Source: SG8-41 sp963802355
Lineage (GTDB): Bacteria; Pseudomonadota; Gammaproteobacteria; Burkholderiales; SG8-41
Direction: 5' to 3'
NCBI GenBank assembly: GCA_963802355.1
Contig: CAWDIV010000012.1
Coordinates: 1-64,000, forward strand
Length of the DNA stretch: 64,000 bases
Shown here: positions 37,468 through 46,482 of the stretch, in pieces
Numbering within the stretch: position 1 is the first letter of the stretch
Layout: every line of letters begins with the position of its first letter
Notes under the pieces: model-generated
The model's input: the letters and a program-made list of their open reading frames with translations, nothing else
Databases searched by the model: none
What the model was told of the DNA's origin: nothing
Position numbers and translations under genes: made by a program

Positions 37468-37636
37468 CGTGTCTCTCCTTCTTGTCGTTACAACAGCTTG
37501 GCGTGGTCCGCGATCGATTGACGTCGCCCGCGTCCGTAGCCAGCTCGTCGCTGCGCCGCGTCAGCTCCTTTTCCGCGCCGAGCAGTTCGAGACGCGCTGT
37601 CAGCCATTCTTTGCGCGAAACGACTTTATTCCCCAT
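37460..37636 (-). pseudogene. DUF899 N-terminal stub
   Basis: A 58-codon frame starting at 37636 reads MGNKVVSRKEWLTARLELLG then AEKELTRRSDELA, the first helix of a DUF899 protein closest to copy 3. It then runs into unrelated codons and stops inside the start of copy 3. The remaining ~200 residues are gone. Confidence 0.75.
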
Positions 37637-37702
37637 AGTTAACCTCCAGTTTCCAGAGATGTTTGTCGCGTGTGGCCACCGATCTGAGCGAGGACGAGAA
37701 TC

Positions 37703-38425
37703 TTACTGAGGTGCTGAGCCTGTTGCCGTCTGCACTGCAAGATGCCTCCTGATACGAGCCTCTTCTTCGGCCCGGTATTCGGCAATCCTGTTCCGATCGG
37801 CTTCGGCGAGCGCGCGCCGGAGAGCAGCGGCTTCAAGATCCCGGCAGTAAGCCGGCGTTCCGGGCTGCTGGCGCCAGGAGTTGTCCAGATCACCACCGTC
37901 GACAGGGTCGAAACCAAGATCGTCGACAAGGCGAAGCACCACTGCCTTGGCGTCCGACGAATCGCCGGCGACCGGGAGAGCTATCCGCCCCGTCGTTCCC
38001 CTCGGAACGCCCTTCTCGAGAAGGCTCTTGGCGAAGATGTTGTTGAACGCCTTGATCACGGGACGGCCGATCCGCTGCGCGACCCACTGGCTGTCGAGTA
38101 GGCCGCGGTCGATCGCATCGATGCGGCCATCGCGAAGCTCCGGATGGTAGTTGCCGGTATCGATCACGACGACCCTGCTCGGCACATTCGCAAACAGCAC
38201 CCGCGGAAGTTCGGCGACGGCCTTCGTCGGGATCGCGAGGATGACGACTTCTCCGGCGTTGGCGGCGTCGACAACGGAAACGGGCGTCGCGCCAATCTCG
38301 GCCGCCAACGCGGTCAGGCTTTCCGGGCCTCTCGAGTTAGCAATCGAGAGGTGATGGCCGAGCTCGGCGAGGTGGCGCGCAAGTATTCCTCCCATGCCTC
38401 CGGCGCCTATAACTCCGATTCTCAT
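37703..38425 (-). CDS. NADPH-dependent reductase (F420-reductase-like Rossmann protein)
   Basis: 240 residues from ATG 38425. The dinucleotide motif is RIGVIGAGGMGGILARHLAE, followed by LSIANSRGPESL (NADP-type) and VVILAIPTKAVAELP. VIKAFNNIFAKSLLEKG and GRIALPVAGDSSDAKAVV match the FNO/F420-dependent NADP reductase-like family, whose members outside methanogens act as general NADPH oxidoreductases. An in-frame upstream extension lacks similarity. Confidence 0.82.
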   Translation of the reverse strand: MRIGVIGAGGMGGILARHLAELGHHLSIANSRGPESLTALAAEIGATPVSVVDAANAGEVVILAIPTKAVAELPRVLFANVPSRVVVIDTGNYHPELRDGRIDAIDRGLLDSQWVAQRIGRPVIKAFNNIFAKSLLEKGVPRGTTGRIALPVAGDSSDAKAVVLRLVDDLGFDPVDGGDLDNSWRQQPGTPAYCRDLEAAALRRALAEADRNRIAEYRAEEEARIRRHLAVQTATGSAPQ

Positions 38426-38670
38426 GGACTCATCCTTTGAAATCTCCATGCTCCAGCTGTGCAGCGTAGCCTCCGACCACGCTTCGACCCAATCCGCGTA
38501 ACCCTCGGGCCTCGATCTTGCCATCGACTGACATTTTCAACCCAGCAATCAGCTTTCGCATGTCGAACTGCATATCGCATCAAGCCCTTCACGCAGGACC
38601 CAAATCGTCGGAGCGTCCGGCTTCGAGACGCGACCACTGGGCGGTGGGGCGTCCGTTCGTCCGCGGTTGT

Positions 38671-39331
38671 TCAGCTGTCGACTTGCCACTGTTGTGGCCA
38701 GCCGGGCGGCGAGTCCTCCCACGACTCCTGGCGTCCGTACACGGTGAGGTCCATGAGCGCGTAGCTGTAGTCCATTGCCTCGACGCCGCGGATGGTCGTC
38801 CAGCAGGTTTCGAAGACGCGGTCGCTGTCCCGTAGGTAGCACACGAGGTGCATCCTGCCGATTGGCGCCCGACGAGGAGCGCGTCGAGGGACGCTTGCGC
38901 TGAGTACCACGGCATGTCCCAGCCCATGAAGTCGTGGTAGCGGATGCTTTCGTCGTAGGGACCCTGACAGAAGACCGCGTAGGTGATGTCGCGAGAATGC
39001 AGGTAGGACAGCTCCGCGACCTGGGTGGTGCACCACGTGCAGCCTTCGCACTGCTCGGCCGCGGGTTGGCCGGGGTGCCACATGAAGTAGTAGGCGATGA
39101 GCAGCCGGCGCCCTTCGAACGCATCGAGCAGGGTGAGCGGCCCGTCGGGCCCGATCAGTGGGTGTCGGCATCCACCTCGACCATGGGCAGCCGCCGGCGG
39201 GCCGCTGCGATCGCGTCGCCTTCTCGTGTGTGAGCTTTCTCCCGAATCCGCAGTGCGTTCGAGCTCGGCCTGGAAGGCTCCCGATCGACCACCGCAAGTA
39301 CTCCGGGTTCACTCCTCATGAAGTCTTTCAT
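38671..39331 (-). CDS. DUF899 family protein (copy 4), frameshifted
   Basis: Starts at 39331 (MKDFMRSEPG...), reads RRRLPMVEVDADTH and stops near 39158. One frame over: YYFMWHPGQPAAEQCEGCTWCTTQVAELS (landmark CEGCTWC), DITYAVFCQGPYDESIRYHD, FMGWDMPWYSAQAS. After another shift near 38860: MHLVCYLRDSDRVFETCWTT, YALMDLTVYGRQESWEDSP. Three frames give a full-length protein of the DUF899 subgroup with WEDSPPGWPQ endings, as in copy 5. At least two indels are needed. Confidence 0.7.
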
Positions 39332-39392
39332 GGTTCTCTCCGTTAGCTTCTAAAATGCAGTTTGCATTTGCGTGGGCCTCGCGCTCTCGGCT

Positions 39393-39494
39393 TCACAGCC
39401 TGAAGAGGTCTGCAAGCGAAGCCCTCCCCTCGTCGGTCTCGAATGGATCATCCGTGTGGATTCGAACGCACGGCAGCTCCTGCCGCCGCTCGGA
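39393..39494 (-). pseudogene. DUF899 internal fragment
   Basis: Reads SERRQELPCVRIHTDDPFET then DEGRASLADLFRL, nearly the same as residues around RRQELPWVRIDKEYRFETDEG of copy 3, and then stops. It is a second displaced piece of the family, sitting just at the start of the tandemly duplicated unit. Confidence 0.7.
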
Positions 39495-39603
39495 TAATTG
39501 GGGGTCGGGTTAACTTTCCGAAAAGGAGAATCCGGTCCCCCGATTACTGATTTAGAGCGCCTTTAGCTCAACCCGCTAGCGCAAGATCTTCGTCGGTGGT
39601 GCC

Positions 39604-40065
39604 TCAGTCCGGCCCGTCGCCGCTAATATGGGTGTCGTTCGGGTTGGGACTACCTTTCCGGGTTTCCACAAGCGACTTCAAGCTCATCAGATAAATCGCC
39701 CACTTGGTGCTGCAATGGTGCATGAATTCGACCGGCTCCTTCCAATCCTGGTGTTTGAAGAGGACGATGGCATGGTCGCCTGCTTGTTTGAGATCAAAAC
39801 TTACCTTGGTGCCGATCCATTCCTGAGGCCCGTCGACCACTTGCCATAGCACGCGCTTGGCAGGCTGAAGCTCCAGGATCTTCATGTCGAAGCCGCCGAT
39901 CTCGGAGCCGCCGGCGCTGAAGCGGAACTTGAGCAATCCGCCGACCTTGCTTTCCCCTTGCGTGTTGTTCGTCCACCAGGCGGCAAGACCTTCGCGCGTG
40001 GCCAATGCCTTATAGACTTCGTCCGAGGACGATTTGATTCCGACTCGATGCAGAATATCCGCCAT
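39604..40065 (-). CDS. SRPBCC (AHSA1-like) protein, copy A
   Basis: 153 residues. ILHRVGIKSSSDEVYKALAT, GLAAWWTNNTQGESKVGGLL, FDMKILELQPAKRVLWQVVD and WKEPVEFMHHCSTKWAIYLM are the hallmarks of the START-like hydrophobic-cavity fold. These proteins bind lipophilic ligands or act as co-chaperones; the ligand is unknown. It differs from copy B by only about three residues (for example SSSDE against SSLDE). Confidence 0.88.
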   Translation of the reverse strand: MADILHRVGIKSSSDEVYKALATREGLAAWWTNNTQGESKVGGLLKFRFSAGGSEIGGFDMKILELQPAKRVLWQVVDGPQEWIGTKVSFDLKQAGDHAIVLFKHQDWKEPVEFMHHCSTKWAIYLMSLKSLVETRKGSPNPNDTHISGDGPD

Positions 40066-40291
40066 TTGCCTTCTCCTTTACTGGTTGTAAGAAACGACTG
40101 CGTTCATAAACCAGCGACAGGTTAGCCTTCAGCGACGGCGAACCGTGAGTAACAACTGTGACGCGTTTCGGACGCCCGAACGCGGCGTAGGGTCCCTAAC
40201 AATATGAGGGGATGGCCCCTCGCTGCGCTCTCCCCTTATGCTCCGATCAGGGCGCCTATCCCTCAATTTGATAGGCGCTTTAAGATGACGC

Positions 40292-40437
40292 ATGGATTCG
40301 CTCGTCACGGCGGCAGCGAGGGCACTCCAGGCAGCCGACCCCTGGGCGCGCTCAAGCTGATCGCGCTTCGGGACGACGCGCCCGCGCTCGCCCTGGGTCG
40401 GGCCGTCCAACCGGAAGATCGGGGAAAGATCCAGAGA
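40292..40437 (+). pseudogene. N-terminal fragment of a regulator-like protein (unit 1)
   Basis: MDSLVTAAARALQAAD, followed after a one-base slip by GALKLIALRDDAPALAL, is the opening of a helical protein. I recall similar openings in large proteins with TPR-like repeats and a DNA-binding domain, but I cannot name the family with certainty. The same fragment occurs in unit 2 at 41166. The text stops matching at the unit boundary. Confidence 0.4.
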
Positions 40438-40521
40438 ATTGGGGGTCGGGTTCACTTTTCCCGAAAAGAGAATCCGGCCCCATTTACGCTTCACAAGCGC
40501 AAGACCTTCGTCGGTGGTGCC

Positions 40522-40983
40522 TCAGTCCGGCCCGTCGCCGCTAATATGGGTGTCGTTCGGGTTGGGACTACCTTTCCGGGTTTCCACAAGCGACTTCAAG
40601 CTCATCAGATAAATCGCCCACTTGGTGCTGCAGTGGTGCATGAATTCGACCGGCTCCTTCCAATCCTGGTGTTTGAAGAGGACGATGGCATGGTCGCCTG
40701 CTTGTTTGAGATCAAAGCTTATCTTGGTGCCGATCCATTCTTGCGGCCCGTCGACCACTTGCCATAGCACGCGCTTGGCGGGCTGAAGCTCCAGAATCTT
40801 CATGTCGAAGCCGCCGATCTCGGAGCCGCCGGCGCTAAAGCGGAACTTGAGCAATCCGCCGACTTTGCTTTCCCCTTGCGTGTTGTTCGTCCACCAGGCG
40901 GCAAGACCTTCGCGTGTGGCCAATGCCTTATAGACTTCATCCAGGGACGATTTGATTCCGACTCGATGCAGAATATCCGCCAT
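40522..40983 (-). CDS. SRPBCC (AHSA1-like) protein, copy B
   Basis: 153 residues, almost identical to copy A 918 bp away, including upstream sequence and ribosome site (AAGGAGAAGG). Both copies are intact, so they may give a dosage effect, or they may be an assembly duplication. Confidence 0.88.
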   Translation of the reverse strand: MADILHRVGIKSSLDEVYKALATREGLAAWWTNNTQGESKVGGLLKFRFSAGGSEIGGFDMKILELQPAKRVLWQVVDGPQEWIGTKISFDLKQAGDHAIVLFKHQDWKEPVEFMHHCSTKWAIYLMSLKSLVETRKGSPNPNDTHISGDGPD

Positions 40984-41165
40984 TTGCCTTCTCCTTTACT
41001 GGTTGTAAGAAACGACTGCGTTCATAAACCAGCGTACAGATTAGCCTTCAGCGACGGCGAACCGTGAGTAACAACTGTGACGCGTTTCTTCGGCGGCGCC
41101 CGAACGCGGCGTTATGAGGTCTCGGGCGCCTATCCCTCAATTTGATGGGCGCTTTAAGATGACGC

Positions 41166-41580
41166 ATGGATTCGCTCGTCACGGCGGGAGCGAGGGCACT
41201 CAAGGCAGGCGACCCCTTGGGCGCGCTCAAGCTGATCGCGCTTCGGGACGACGCGCCCGCGCTCGCTCTGGGTCGGGCAGTACCGCGACCGGAAGATTCA
41301 CCAGATCGACCCCCAGACCGGCGCGATCCTGCGCACGATCGAGTCGAACCGATTCGTCACGGGCGTGACGTGGGTCGACGGCGAGCTCTGGCATGGCACA
41401 TGGGAAGGCGACGAGAGCGACATCCGCCGCATCGACCCCAAGAGCGGCAAGGTCCTGGTCCGGCTCACCATGCCCGAAGGCGTCTTCGTGTCGGGCCTCG
41501 AGTCCGATGGCGCCGGCCTGTTCTACGCGGGCGGCGGTCCGAGCGGCAAAGTGCGCGCAGTGCGCCGCCCCAGGCGTTGA
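41166..41580 (+). pseudogene. chimeric relic: regulator N-terminus joined to glutamine-cyclotransferase-like C-terminus
   Basis: The first 35 codons repeat the fragment at 40292 (MDSLVTAGARALKAGDPLGA). From about 41281, in another frame, the text is YRDRKIHQIDPQTGAILRTI, VTGVTWVDGELWHGTWEGDE, IRRIDPKSGKVLVRLTMPEG, the last blades of a beta-propeller of the glutamine cyclotransferase/SMP-30-like type. Two gene pieces meet at the end of the duplicated unit. Confidence 0.55.
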
Positions 41581-41760
41581 CGCTAGGCACGAATCAGTGG
41601 GGTCAGACCTCATTAATAACGTGATGAAACCAATCCCTTAGGCTCGATTCCACCCCCTCCCGCCCTCCCGGCTCTTAATGTCGATTCACCCGGGTCCTGA
41701 TCGACTATGGGTTAGCACCCATAAAGGAGACTGAAATGAGTGAGCAGTACAGACCGTTTC

Positions 41761-41871
41761 GGCGGATACGCCTGGCTCTACATCGGCTCGTTCGCGCTCG
41801 GTATGGGCGCGGTGGCGATCGCGCTCGCCTTCCCGCCGATTGCGCGGCGCGCGCAGCTGCAGCCGGCGTAG
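41761..41871 (+). pseudogene. MFS transporter, C-terminal fragment
   Basis: GGYAWLYIGSFALGMGAVAI then ALAFPP is the last membrane helix and tail of a major-facilitator protein. It has no start and no other helix and ends at TAG 41869-41871, just before the AraC gene. Confidence 0.6.
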
Positions 41872-41893
41872 TATCTGCGAAGCCCTCCCCCGT

Positions 41894-42604
41894 ATGTTTC
41901 TCGACATTAACGACAGGCCATCGGACTCACCCTTTGTCGAAAGGGTCTGGCGCGCGCATAGCGAGCGCGCCGGGCGCTTTCTGTCCGTTGCGTCGAGCCA
42001 TTGGGAAATGGTGGTGACGCACCTCGGGGGCAAAGCCACCCTTACCGTGCGCGGCCCGGAAACCAAGGTAACCGAAATCGATTGCCCGGCGGACGGCGAA
42101 TGGATCGGAATCCGCTTCAAGCTGGGCACCTTCATGCCGCAGTTGCCCGTAGAGAAAATCATCGACCGAAAGGACGTGGTCCTGCCCGGGGCGGCCCGCC
42201 AATCGTTCTGGCTGAACGGCTCTGCGTGGGAATATCCGGGCTTTGAGAATGCCGAGACATTCGTAGCGCGTCTCGTGCGTGACAGCCTGGTCGCGCGCGA
42301 TTCAGCCGTGGAAGCCGCGTTGCAGGGTGAGCGCAGGGCGCTGTCACTTCGCTCCGTGCAGAGGCATTTTCGGCAGGCCACCGGTATGACCCGCAATACT
42401 TCTCGCCAGATCCAGCGCGCCCGGTATGCGACGAACCTGCTGAGAGAGGGCACTTCCATTCTCGACACCGTCCACGAAGCCGGCTACTTCGACCAGGCAC
42501 ATCTCACCCGCGCGCTCCAGCGCCTGATCGGACAAACGCCGGGAGAGATTATCCGGCAGGAAGAGCAGTTGTCGTTTCTATACAAAACAACGCTCTCTCG
42601 CTGA
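41894..42604 (+). CDS. AraC family transcriptional regulator
   Basis: 236 residues from ATG 41894. A cupin-like N-terminal half (SSHWEMVVTHLGGKATLTVR, PADGEWIGIRFKLGTFMP) is followed by two helix-turn-helix units: SLRSVQRHFRQATGMTRNTS and SILDTVHEAGYFDQAHLTRA, ending LIGQTPGEIIR. It probably controls the VOC and DoxX genes that follow on the same strand. Confidence 0.88.
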   Translation: MFLDINDRPSDSPFVERVWRAHSERAGRFLSVASSHWEMVVTHLGGKATLTVRGPETKVTEIDCPADGEWIGIRFKLGTFMPQLPVEKIIDRKDVVLPGAARQSFWLNGSAWEYPGFENAETFVARLVRDSLVARDSAVEAALQGERRALSLRSVQRHFRQATGMTRNTSRQIQRARYATNLLREGTSILDTVHEAGYFDQAHLTRALQRLIGQTPGEIIRQEEQLSFLYKTTLSR

Positions 42605-42679
42605 GTCTACTATCCGCACGTCGCAGTCTGGCCGCACCAGCGCGCCGGTCACCCCGCAAACGCTCCAGGAACAGTCACC

Positions 42680-43096
42680 ATGCCCAAGGTCAATACCTCT
42701 CGTTCAATGGATCCGCCGCCGAGGCCATGCGCTTCTACCAGAAGACTCTCGGCGGGAACCTCGACGCTCTCGTTAAGTTCGGCGACTTGCCCGACGCGAA
42801 GCAGATGCCGCCCGGCAGCGCCGACAAGGTGATGCACGCGGAACTTTCCTTCGGGGATGGCGGCTCGCTGATGGCGAGCGATTGGGTGGGAAACCGGCCG
42901 TATGAAGATGAAGGGCTTCTCGATCGCACTCGGCTACGAGACGGCGAGCGAAGCTAGGCGGGTGTTCGATGCGCTCGCCAAGGGCGGCATGGTGATCATG
43001 CCGCTGCAGCCGTCCTTCTTTGCGGAAGCTTTCGGTATGGCGATCGACCGATTCGGCACGCCCTGGACGATCAGCGGCGGAACGAAGCGGGGTTAG
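42680..43096 (+). CDS. VOC (PhnB-like) family protein, frameshifted
   Basis: Starts MPKVNT, loses one base near 42695, then reads LSFNGSAAEAMRFYQKTLGG and MHAELSFGDGGSLMASDW. A second break near 42905 leads to FSIALGYETASEARRVFDAL and MAIDRFGTPWTISG. The sum is a normal 138-residue PhnB-type VOC protein. Follows the AraC gene; likely co-regulated. Substrate unknown. Confidence 0.75.
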
Positions 43097-43129
43097 GAAC
43101 GCACACTCTAATTGGAACGGAGGTCGCGG

Positions 43130-43528
43130 ATGCCTATCGGCGATAAGACGGCCGTCCGGATCGGGTACGTCCTGAGCGGGCTGGTCATACTGTTCATGCT
43201 GTTCGACGGAAGCATCAAGCTCGTGCCGCTCGACATCGTGATCGAAACAACGGGCCAGCTCGGCTATCCCGCCACGGACACTTTCGCGCGCGGTCTCGGA
43301 ATACTGGGGCTCGCCTGCACGGCGCTCTATGCGTTTCCGCGCACCGCCGTGCTCGGCGCGATATTGTTGACCGCCTATTTCGGAGGGACCGTCGCCACCC
43401 ACCTGCGCGTCGGCAGCCCAGTCTTCAGCCACATGCTGTTCGGCGCCTATCTCGGCGTCATGCTGTGGGCCGGACTATATCTGCGGGACGTTCGTTTGCG
43501 CGCGGTCATCCCTTTCCGGGACAGGTAA
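43130..43528 (+). CDS. DoxX-like membrane protein
   Basis: 132 residues, four membrane segments. IGYVLSGLVILFMLFDGSIK, LGYPATDTFARGLGILGLAC, ATHLRVGSPVFSHMLFGAYL are typical of the small DoxX/DoxX-like family. The ribosome site CGGAGG precedes ATG 43130. The function is not settled; members are linked to quinone-dependent redox stress. It is convergent with the sigma factor gene. Confidence 0.85.
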   Translation: MPIGDKTAVRIGYVLSGLVILFMLFDGSIKLVPLDIVIETTGQLGYPATDTFARGLGILGLACTALYAFPRTAVLGAILLTAYFGGTVATHLRVGSPVFSHMLFGAYLGVMLWAGLYLRDVRLRAVIPFRDR

Positions 43529-43587
43529 AGGCCGCGTGCCGGGTTCGAAACCTTCCATGTCACCCCCCAAGTGCTCGATCCTTGCCT

Positions 43588-44504
43588 TCAGGCAGGGGTG
43601 GCATCCGGCGCCAGGATCAGCTCCGCGTCGTCGACGACGTAGCGGACATAGCGGTAGTCGCGTATGAAGCTGATCCGGCCGTCGGTCCACTCCAGCCACA
43701 TCAGGTAGCTCGGCTTGGCCGACGTGGGATCCTCGAAGACCGCGATCACCTCGCGGCCATCGAGCCAGGCGGGGGCGAGCCGAACCGGTCGCATATTGCG
43801 CGTAGATGCCGAAGAACATCTTCACGTCGGCGCCTGTACGCAGCGGATACGTCGACTGGAGCAGCCGCACGTCGTCGGCCAGCATCGCGCGCAGCCCGTC
43901 CCAGTCGTGCCCGTTGAACAGGGCGACATAGCGGGCTACTGCGGGTGACGGCGCTCGCGGCGCGGGCTGGGCCGGTGCCTGGGCATTGATCGCCTTGAGG
44001 CGGGAGCGCCCGCGGGCGAGGTGCGCTTTCACCGCGTTGACCGTGAGATGGAGCAGGTCGGCGATTTCCTCCAGTGATTGGTCGAGGACGTCCTTGAGGA
44101 TCACGACGCTCCTCTGCATCGTCGGAAGCTCCGCGAATCGCGACACCGCCGTTTCGACTGCCTCCCTTCGCATCAGCACCTCCACAGGATCTGGGCTATC
44201 CGGATCGACGATCTCGGGGACCTCATCGATGGGCTCGGCCGCGCGGATCGCGCGGCTGCGCAGCAGGTCCATCGCGCGGTTGTGGGCGATCCGGAACAGC
44301 CAGGAGCGCAACTGCGGCACCTCCGTCAACTCCTCCAGCGCGACGAAGGCACGGGCGAAGGTGTCCTGCACCACGTCCTCGCCCTCGATCACCGAGCCCA
44401 TCAGGCGCGCGCAGTAGCGGTGAAGCTCGGGCCGCAGCTCGCCGGCGAGCGCGAGCAGCTCCGCGTGGCGCGCCGTGGGCGGGGACGGTGGGACTCGCGC
44501 TCAC
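43588..44504 (-). CDS. ECF sigma factor with C-terminal SnoaL-like domain, frameshifted
   Basis: The GTG at 44504 overlaps the SDR stop (GTGA). After an early shift near 44480 it reads AGELRPELHRYCARLMGSV, EGEDVVQDTFARAFVALEEL (region 2), ELPTMQRSVVILKDVLDQSL and LTVNAVKAHLARGRSRL (region 4). A SnoaL-like domain follows (VARYVALFNGHDWDGLRAML). Another break near 43800 leads to PAWLDGREVIAVFED and ISFIRDYRYVRYVVDDAELI. SnoaL-bearing ECF sigmas (ECF41/SigJ-like) are controlled by that domain rather than an anti-sigma factor; none is present here. Confidence 0.8.
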
Positions 44505-45259
44505 GCCGCCCCTGGCTCGAGGACCGTGATGCCGGTATCGCCTTTCAGGCCGAAGGCCAAGCCCGTGGCGTACTGCGAATCGTCCAGCACCGCGACCACA
44601 TGATCGCCGTACTGGCGAGGGGGCATCGGAGCGCCGAACCGCGCCAGGAATGCCTCGCGCTCGATGCCGATCGCCCGGGCGTAGGCGCCGGATCCCGCGT
44701 CGCCGACGCCGGTCCCGGCGATCATCTGCTGAGGCACGATCACCTGGAAGCGGATACCCAATCCCATCTGCTCGGCGACCCCGTTGGCGTATTTGGCCAT
44801 GAGCCAGAGCATATGCTTGGCGCCGGCGTAGCCGCCTGAGAGCGGCGAGCCCGTTCGCGCGCCGCCCATGGAGGACACCAGGACTCGGGCGCCCGGCGCG
44901 AGCGGAACTTTGAGGGCCGCCTGCATCCAGTAGAGGCCGCCCCTCACGTCGGTCTCCCACGGTGTGGTGAAGTCCGCCCAGCTCATCTGGTCGAGGCGGC
45001 CCATCGGCGGGGTCGCGCCGGCGTTCAGCACCAGGATGTCGGGGCGGACGTCGGCGAGGATGCGTTGGGCGGCGCCCTCGTCGGTGACGTCGGCCGGGAT
45101 CACGGCGACGCGAAGCCTTTGCGCCACTGCAGCGAGCGCGGTCTTGCCGCGCGCCACGACGGTTACCTTGGCACCTTGATCCACCAGCGCCTCGACGAGC
45201 CCAAGCCCCAGGCCTCGACTGCCGCCGGTCACTACGATGGTCTTGTCCTTGAGGCTCAT
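44501..45259 (-). CDS. SDR family oxidoreductase
   Basis: 252 residues. Cofactor motif TGGSRGLGLGL, NAG motif LVLNAGATPP, catalytic Ser in VLVSSMGG and Tyr-x3-Lys in GGYAGAKHML. A classical NAD(P)-dependent short-chain dehydrogenase. It overlaps the sigma factor gene by four bases and follows the NmrA-like gene by 18 bp, so the three form an operon, as is common for SnoaL-type ECF sigmas whose targets are reductases. Confidence 0.9.
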   Translation of the reverse strand: MSLKDKTIVVTGGSRGLGLGLVEALVDQGAKVTVVARGKTALAAVAQRLRVAVIPADVTDEGAAQRILADVRPDILVLNAGATPPMGRLDQMSWADFTTPWETDVRGGLYWMQAALKVPLAPGARVLVSSMGGARTGSPLSGGYAGAKHMLWLMAKYANGVAEQMGLGIRFQVIVPQQMIAGTGVGDAGSGAYARAIGIEREAFLARFGAPMPPRQYGDHVVAVLDDSQYATGLAFGLKGDTGITVLEPGAA

Positions 45260-45277
45260 CTTGGCTGCTCCTCCCCC

Positions 45278-46165
45278 TCAAGCCGCCGCCGCCGCTGCCG
45301 CAGCCAGTCCGAATGCTTCTGCATTCCTCTGCGCGAACTCCAGGAACGTTGTCGGCTTGACGTTGAACAATTGGTGGGTCGAAAGATCCACCCGCGACTC
45401 AGCCCCGCCCTTCAGTCGCTCCTCGACCTGCTTATCCAGGGCATCTGCAAACTCCGAAGGGATGCCGTGAGCCACCAACGCGTGTCGGCGTTCGTTCCGG
45501 GATACTGCAACGTACCGTACCGTCCTTCCAGTCGCACGTGAAACGCGATCGGCTACGTCCGCCATGGTCAGCGCTTCCGGGCCGGTCATTGGCAGCCGCG
45601 CGCGTTCATGCCCACCGTCGCGCAGGAGCAAAAAGCCAACCCTGCCCACGTCGGCGAGGTCGACCGGATTGAGCCTCACGTCGCCGAGGGCAAAGAAGAA
45701 TGCACCCTCATTGATGACACTCGGCGCCTCGCGCAAATATTCCTGCATGAAGCCGGTTGGGCGCAAATGGGTCCAGGCGAGGCCGGATCTTTCGACGTAC
45801 TCCTCGATTTCCTTATGCATGCGACCAAAGATGAATGCCGTCTCGGGTCGAGAGTCCAAACCGGAGAACTTGATCACGTGGCGAACTCCTGCGGCCTTGG
45901 CAGCGTCGACAAATGTGGATTGCGTTTCGACCATATCCATCCGCGGTGCCGAGATTATGAGGACTCGATCGACGCCGTCCAGGGCCGCTCCCAGGCTGGT
46001 CCGCCTGGACATGTCGCCCTCGACGATTTCGACAGTCGGGACTTTTTCGAACGCTGCTGCCTTCGCTCTATCCCTCACCAGGATTCGTACCGGCTCCCGC
46101 CGTTGCACGAATTCGTTCACGATGAAGGAACCGGCCAAACCCGTTGCTCCTGTGAGAAGTTTCAT
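45278..46165 (-). CDS. NmrA/atypical SDR family NAD(P)-binding protein
   Basis: 295 residues. LLTGATGLAGSFIVNEFVQR (GxxGxxG), VRILVRDRAKAAAFE, VEIVEGDMSR, VRHVIKFSGLDSRPE and LAWTHLRPTGFMQEY are the landmarks of NmrA-like/azoreductase-type proteins. The C-terminus ends in a run of alanines, from a GCC repeat. First gene of the operon with the SDR and the sigma factor. Confidence 0.88.
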   Translation of the reverse strand: MKLLTGATGLAGSFIVNEFVQRREPVRILVRDRAKAAAFEKVPTVEIVEGDMSRRTSLGAALDGVDRVLIISAPRMDMVETQSTFVDAAKAAGVRHVIKFSGLDSRPETAFIFGRMHKEIEEYVERSGLAWTHLRPTGFMQEYLREAPSVINEGAFFFALGDVRLNPVDLADVGRVGFLLLRDGGHERARLPMTGPEALTMADVADRVSRATGRTVRYVAVSRNERRHALVAHGIPSEFADALDKQVEERLKGGAESRVDLSTHQLFNVKPTTFLEFAQRNAEAFGLAAAAAAAA

Positions 46166-46482
46166 CGCAATGTCTCCTTAGGTTTCAACTATTTAACGAG
46201 AGTGAGGCCCGTGAGGCCCACGGACCTGGTCTCGCGTCTGCTAACCTAAGACGTTCAAGGCCGCGAAAAGGAGTCACCATGGTCCAGGCCGCGCCGCGAT
46301 CGCCGCTGAGGCGACGTCCGCTTCTACGGCGACCAGTTGCGTCTGCTCTCGGTGATCTCTCGTGACGGCTTTGGGTCGGTTTCTGCCTCGTCGTGAAGGA
46401 CCGCTCGCGCTGAGCGTGGTCGCTGGGCGTCCCGGACCGCCGCGGTGTCTACTACGAGAACCTTTGTGGCGCTGTAGATGGC

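Larger units (their letters stand above)
39497..41280. repeat. tandem duplication, ~0.9-kb unit
   Basis: Unit 1 (39497-40437) and unit 2 (40438-41280) both open AATTGGGGGTCGGGTT, carry one SRPBCC gene in reverse, and close with the same forward sequence ending near GACGACGCGCCCGCGCTCGC. The SRPBCC genes differ at only a few residues. Unit 2 lacks a ~60-bp stretch present at 40195-40250 in unit 1. The high identity implies a recent event or an assembly artefact. Confidence 0.8.

Noticed and set aside
46260..46480. Possible gene fragment downstream of the EamA gene
   Set aside because: Several short frames, none with a family match; left unassigned.
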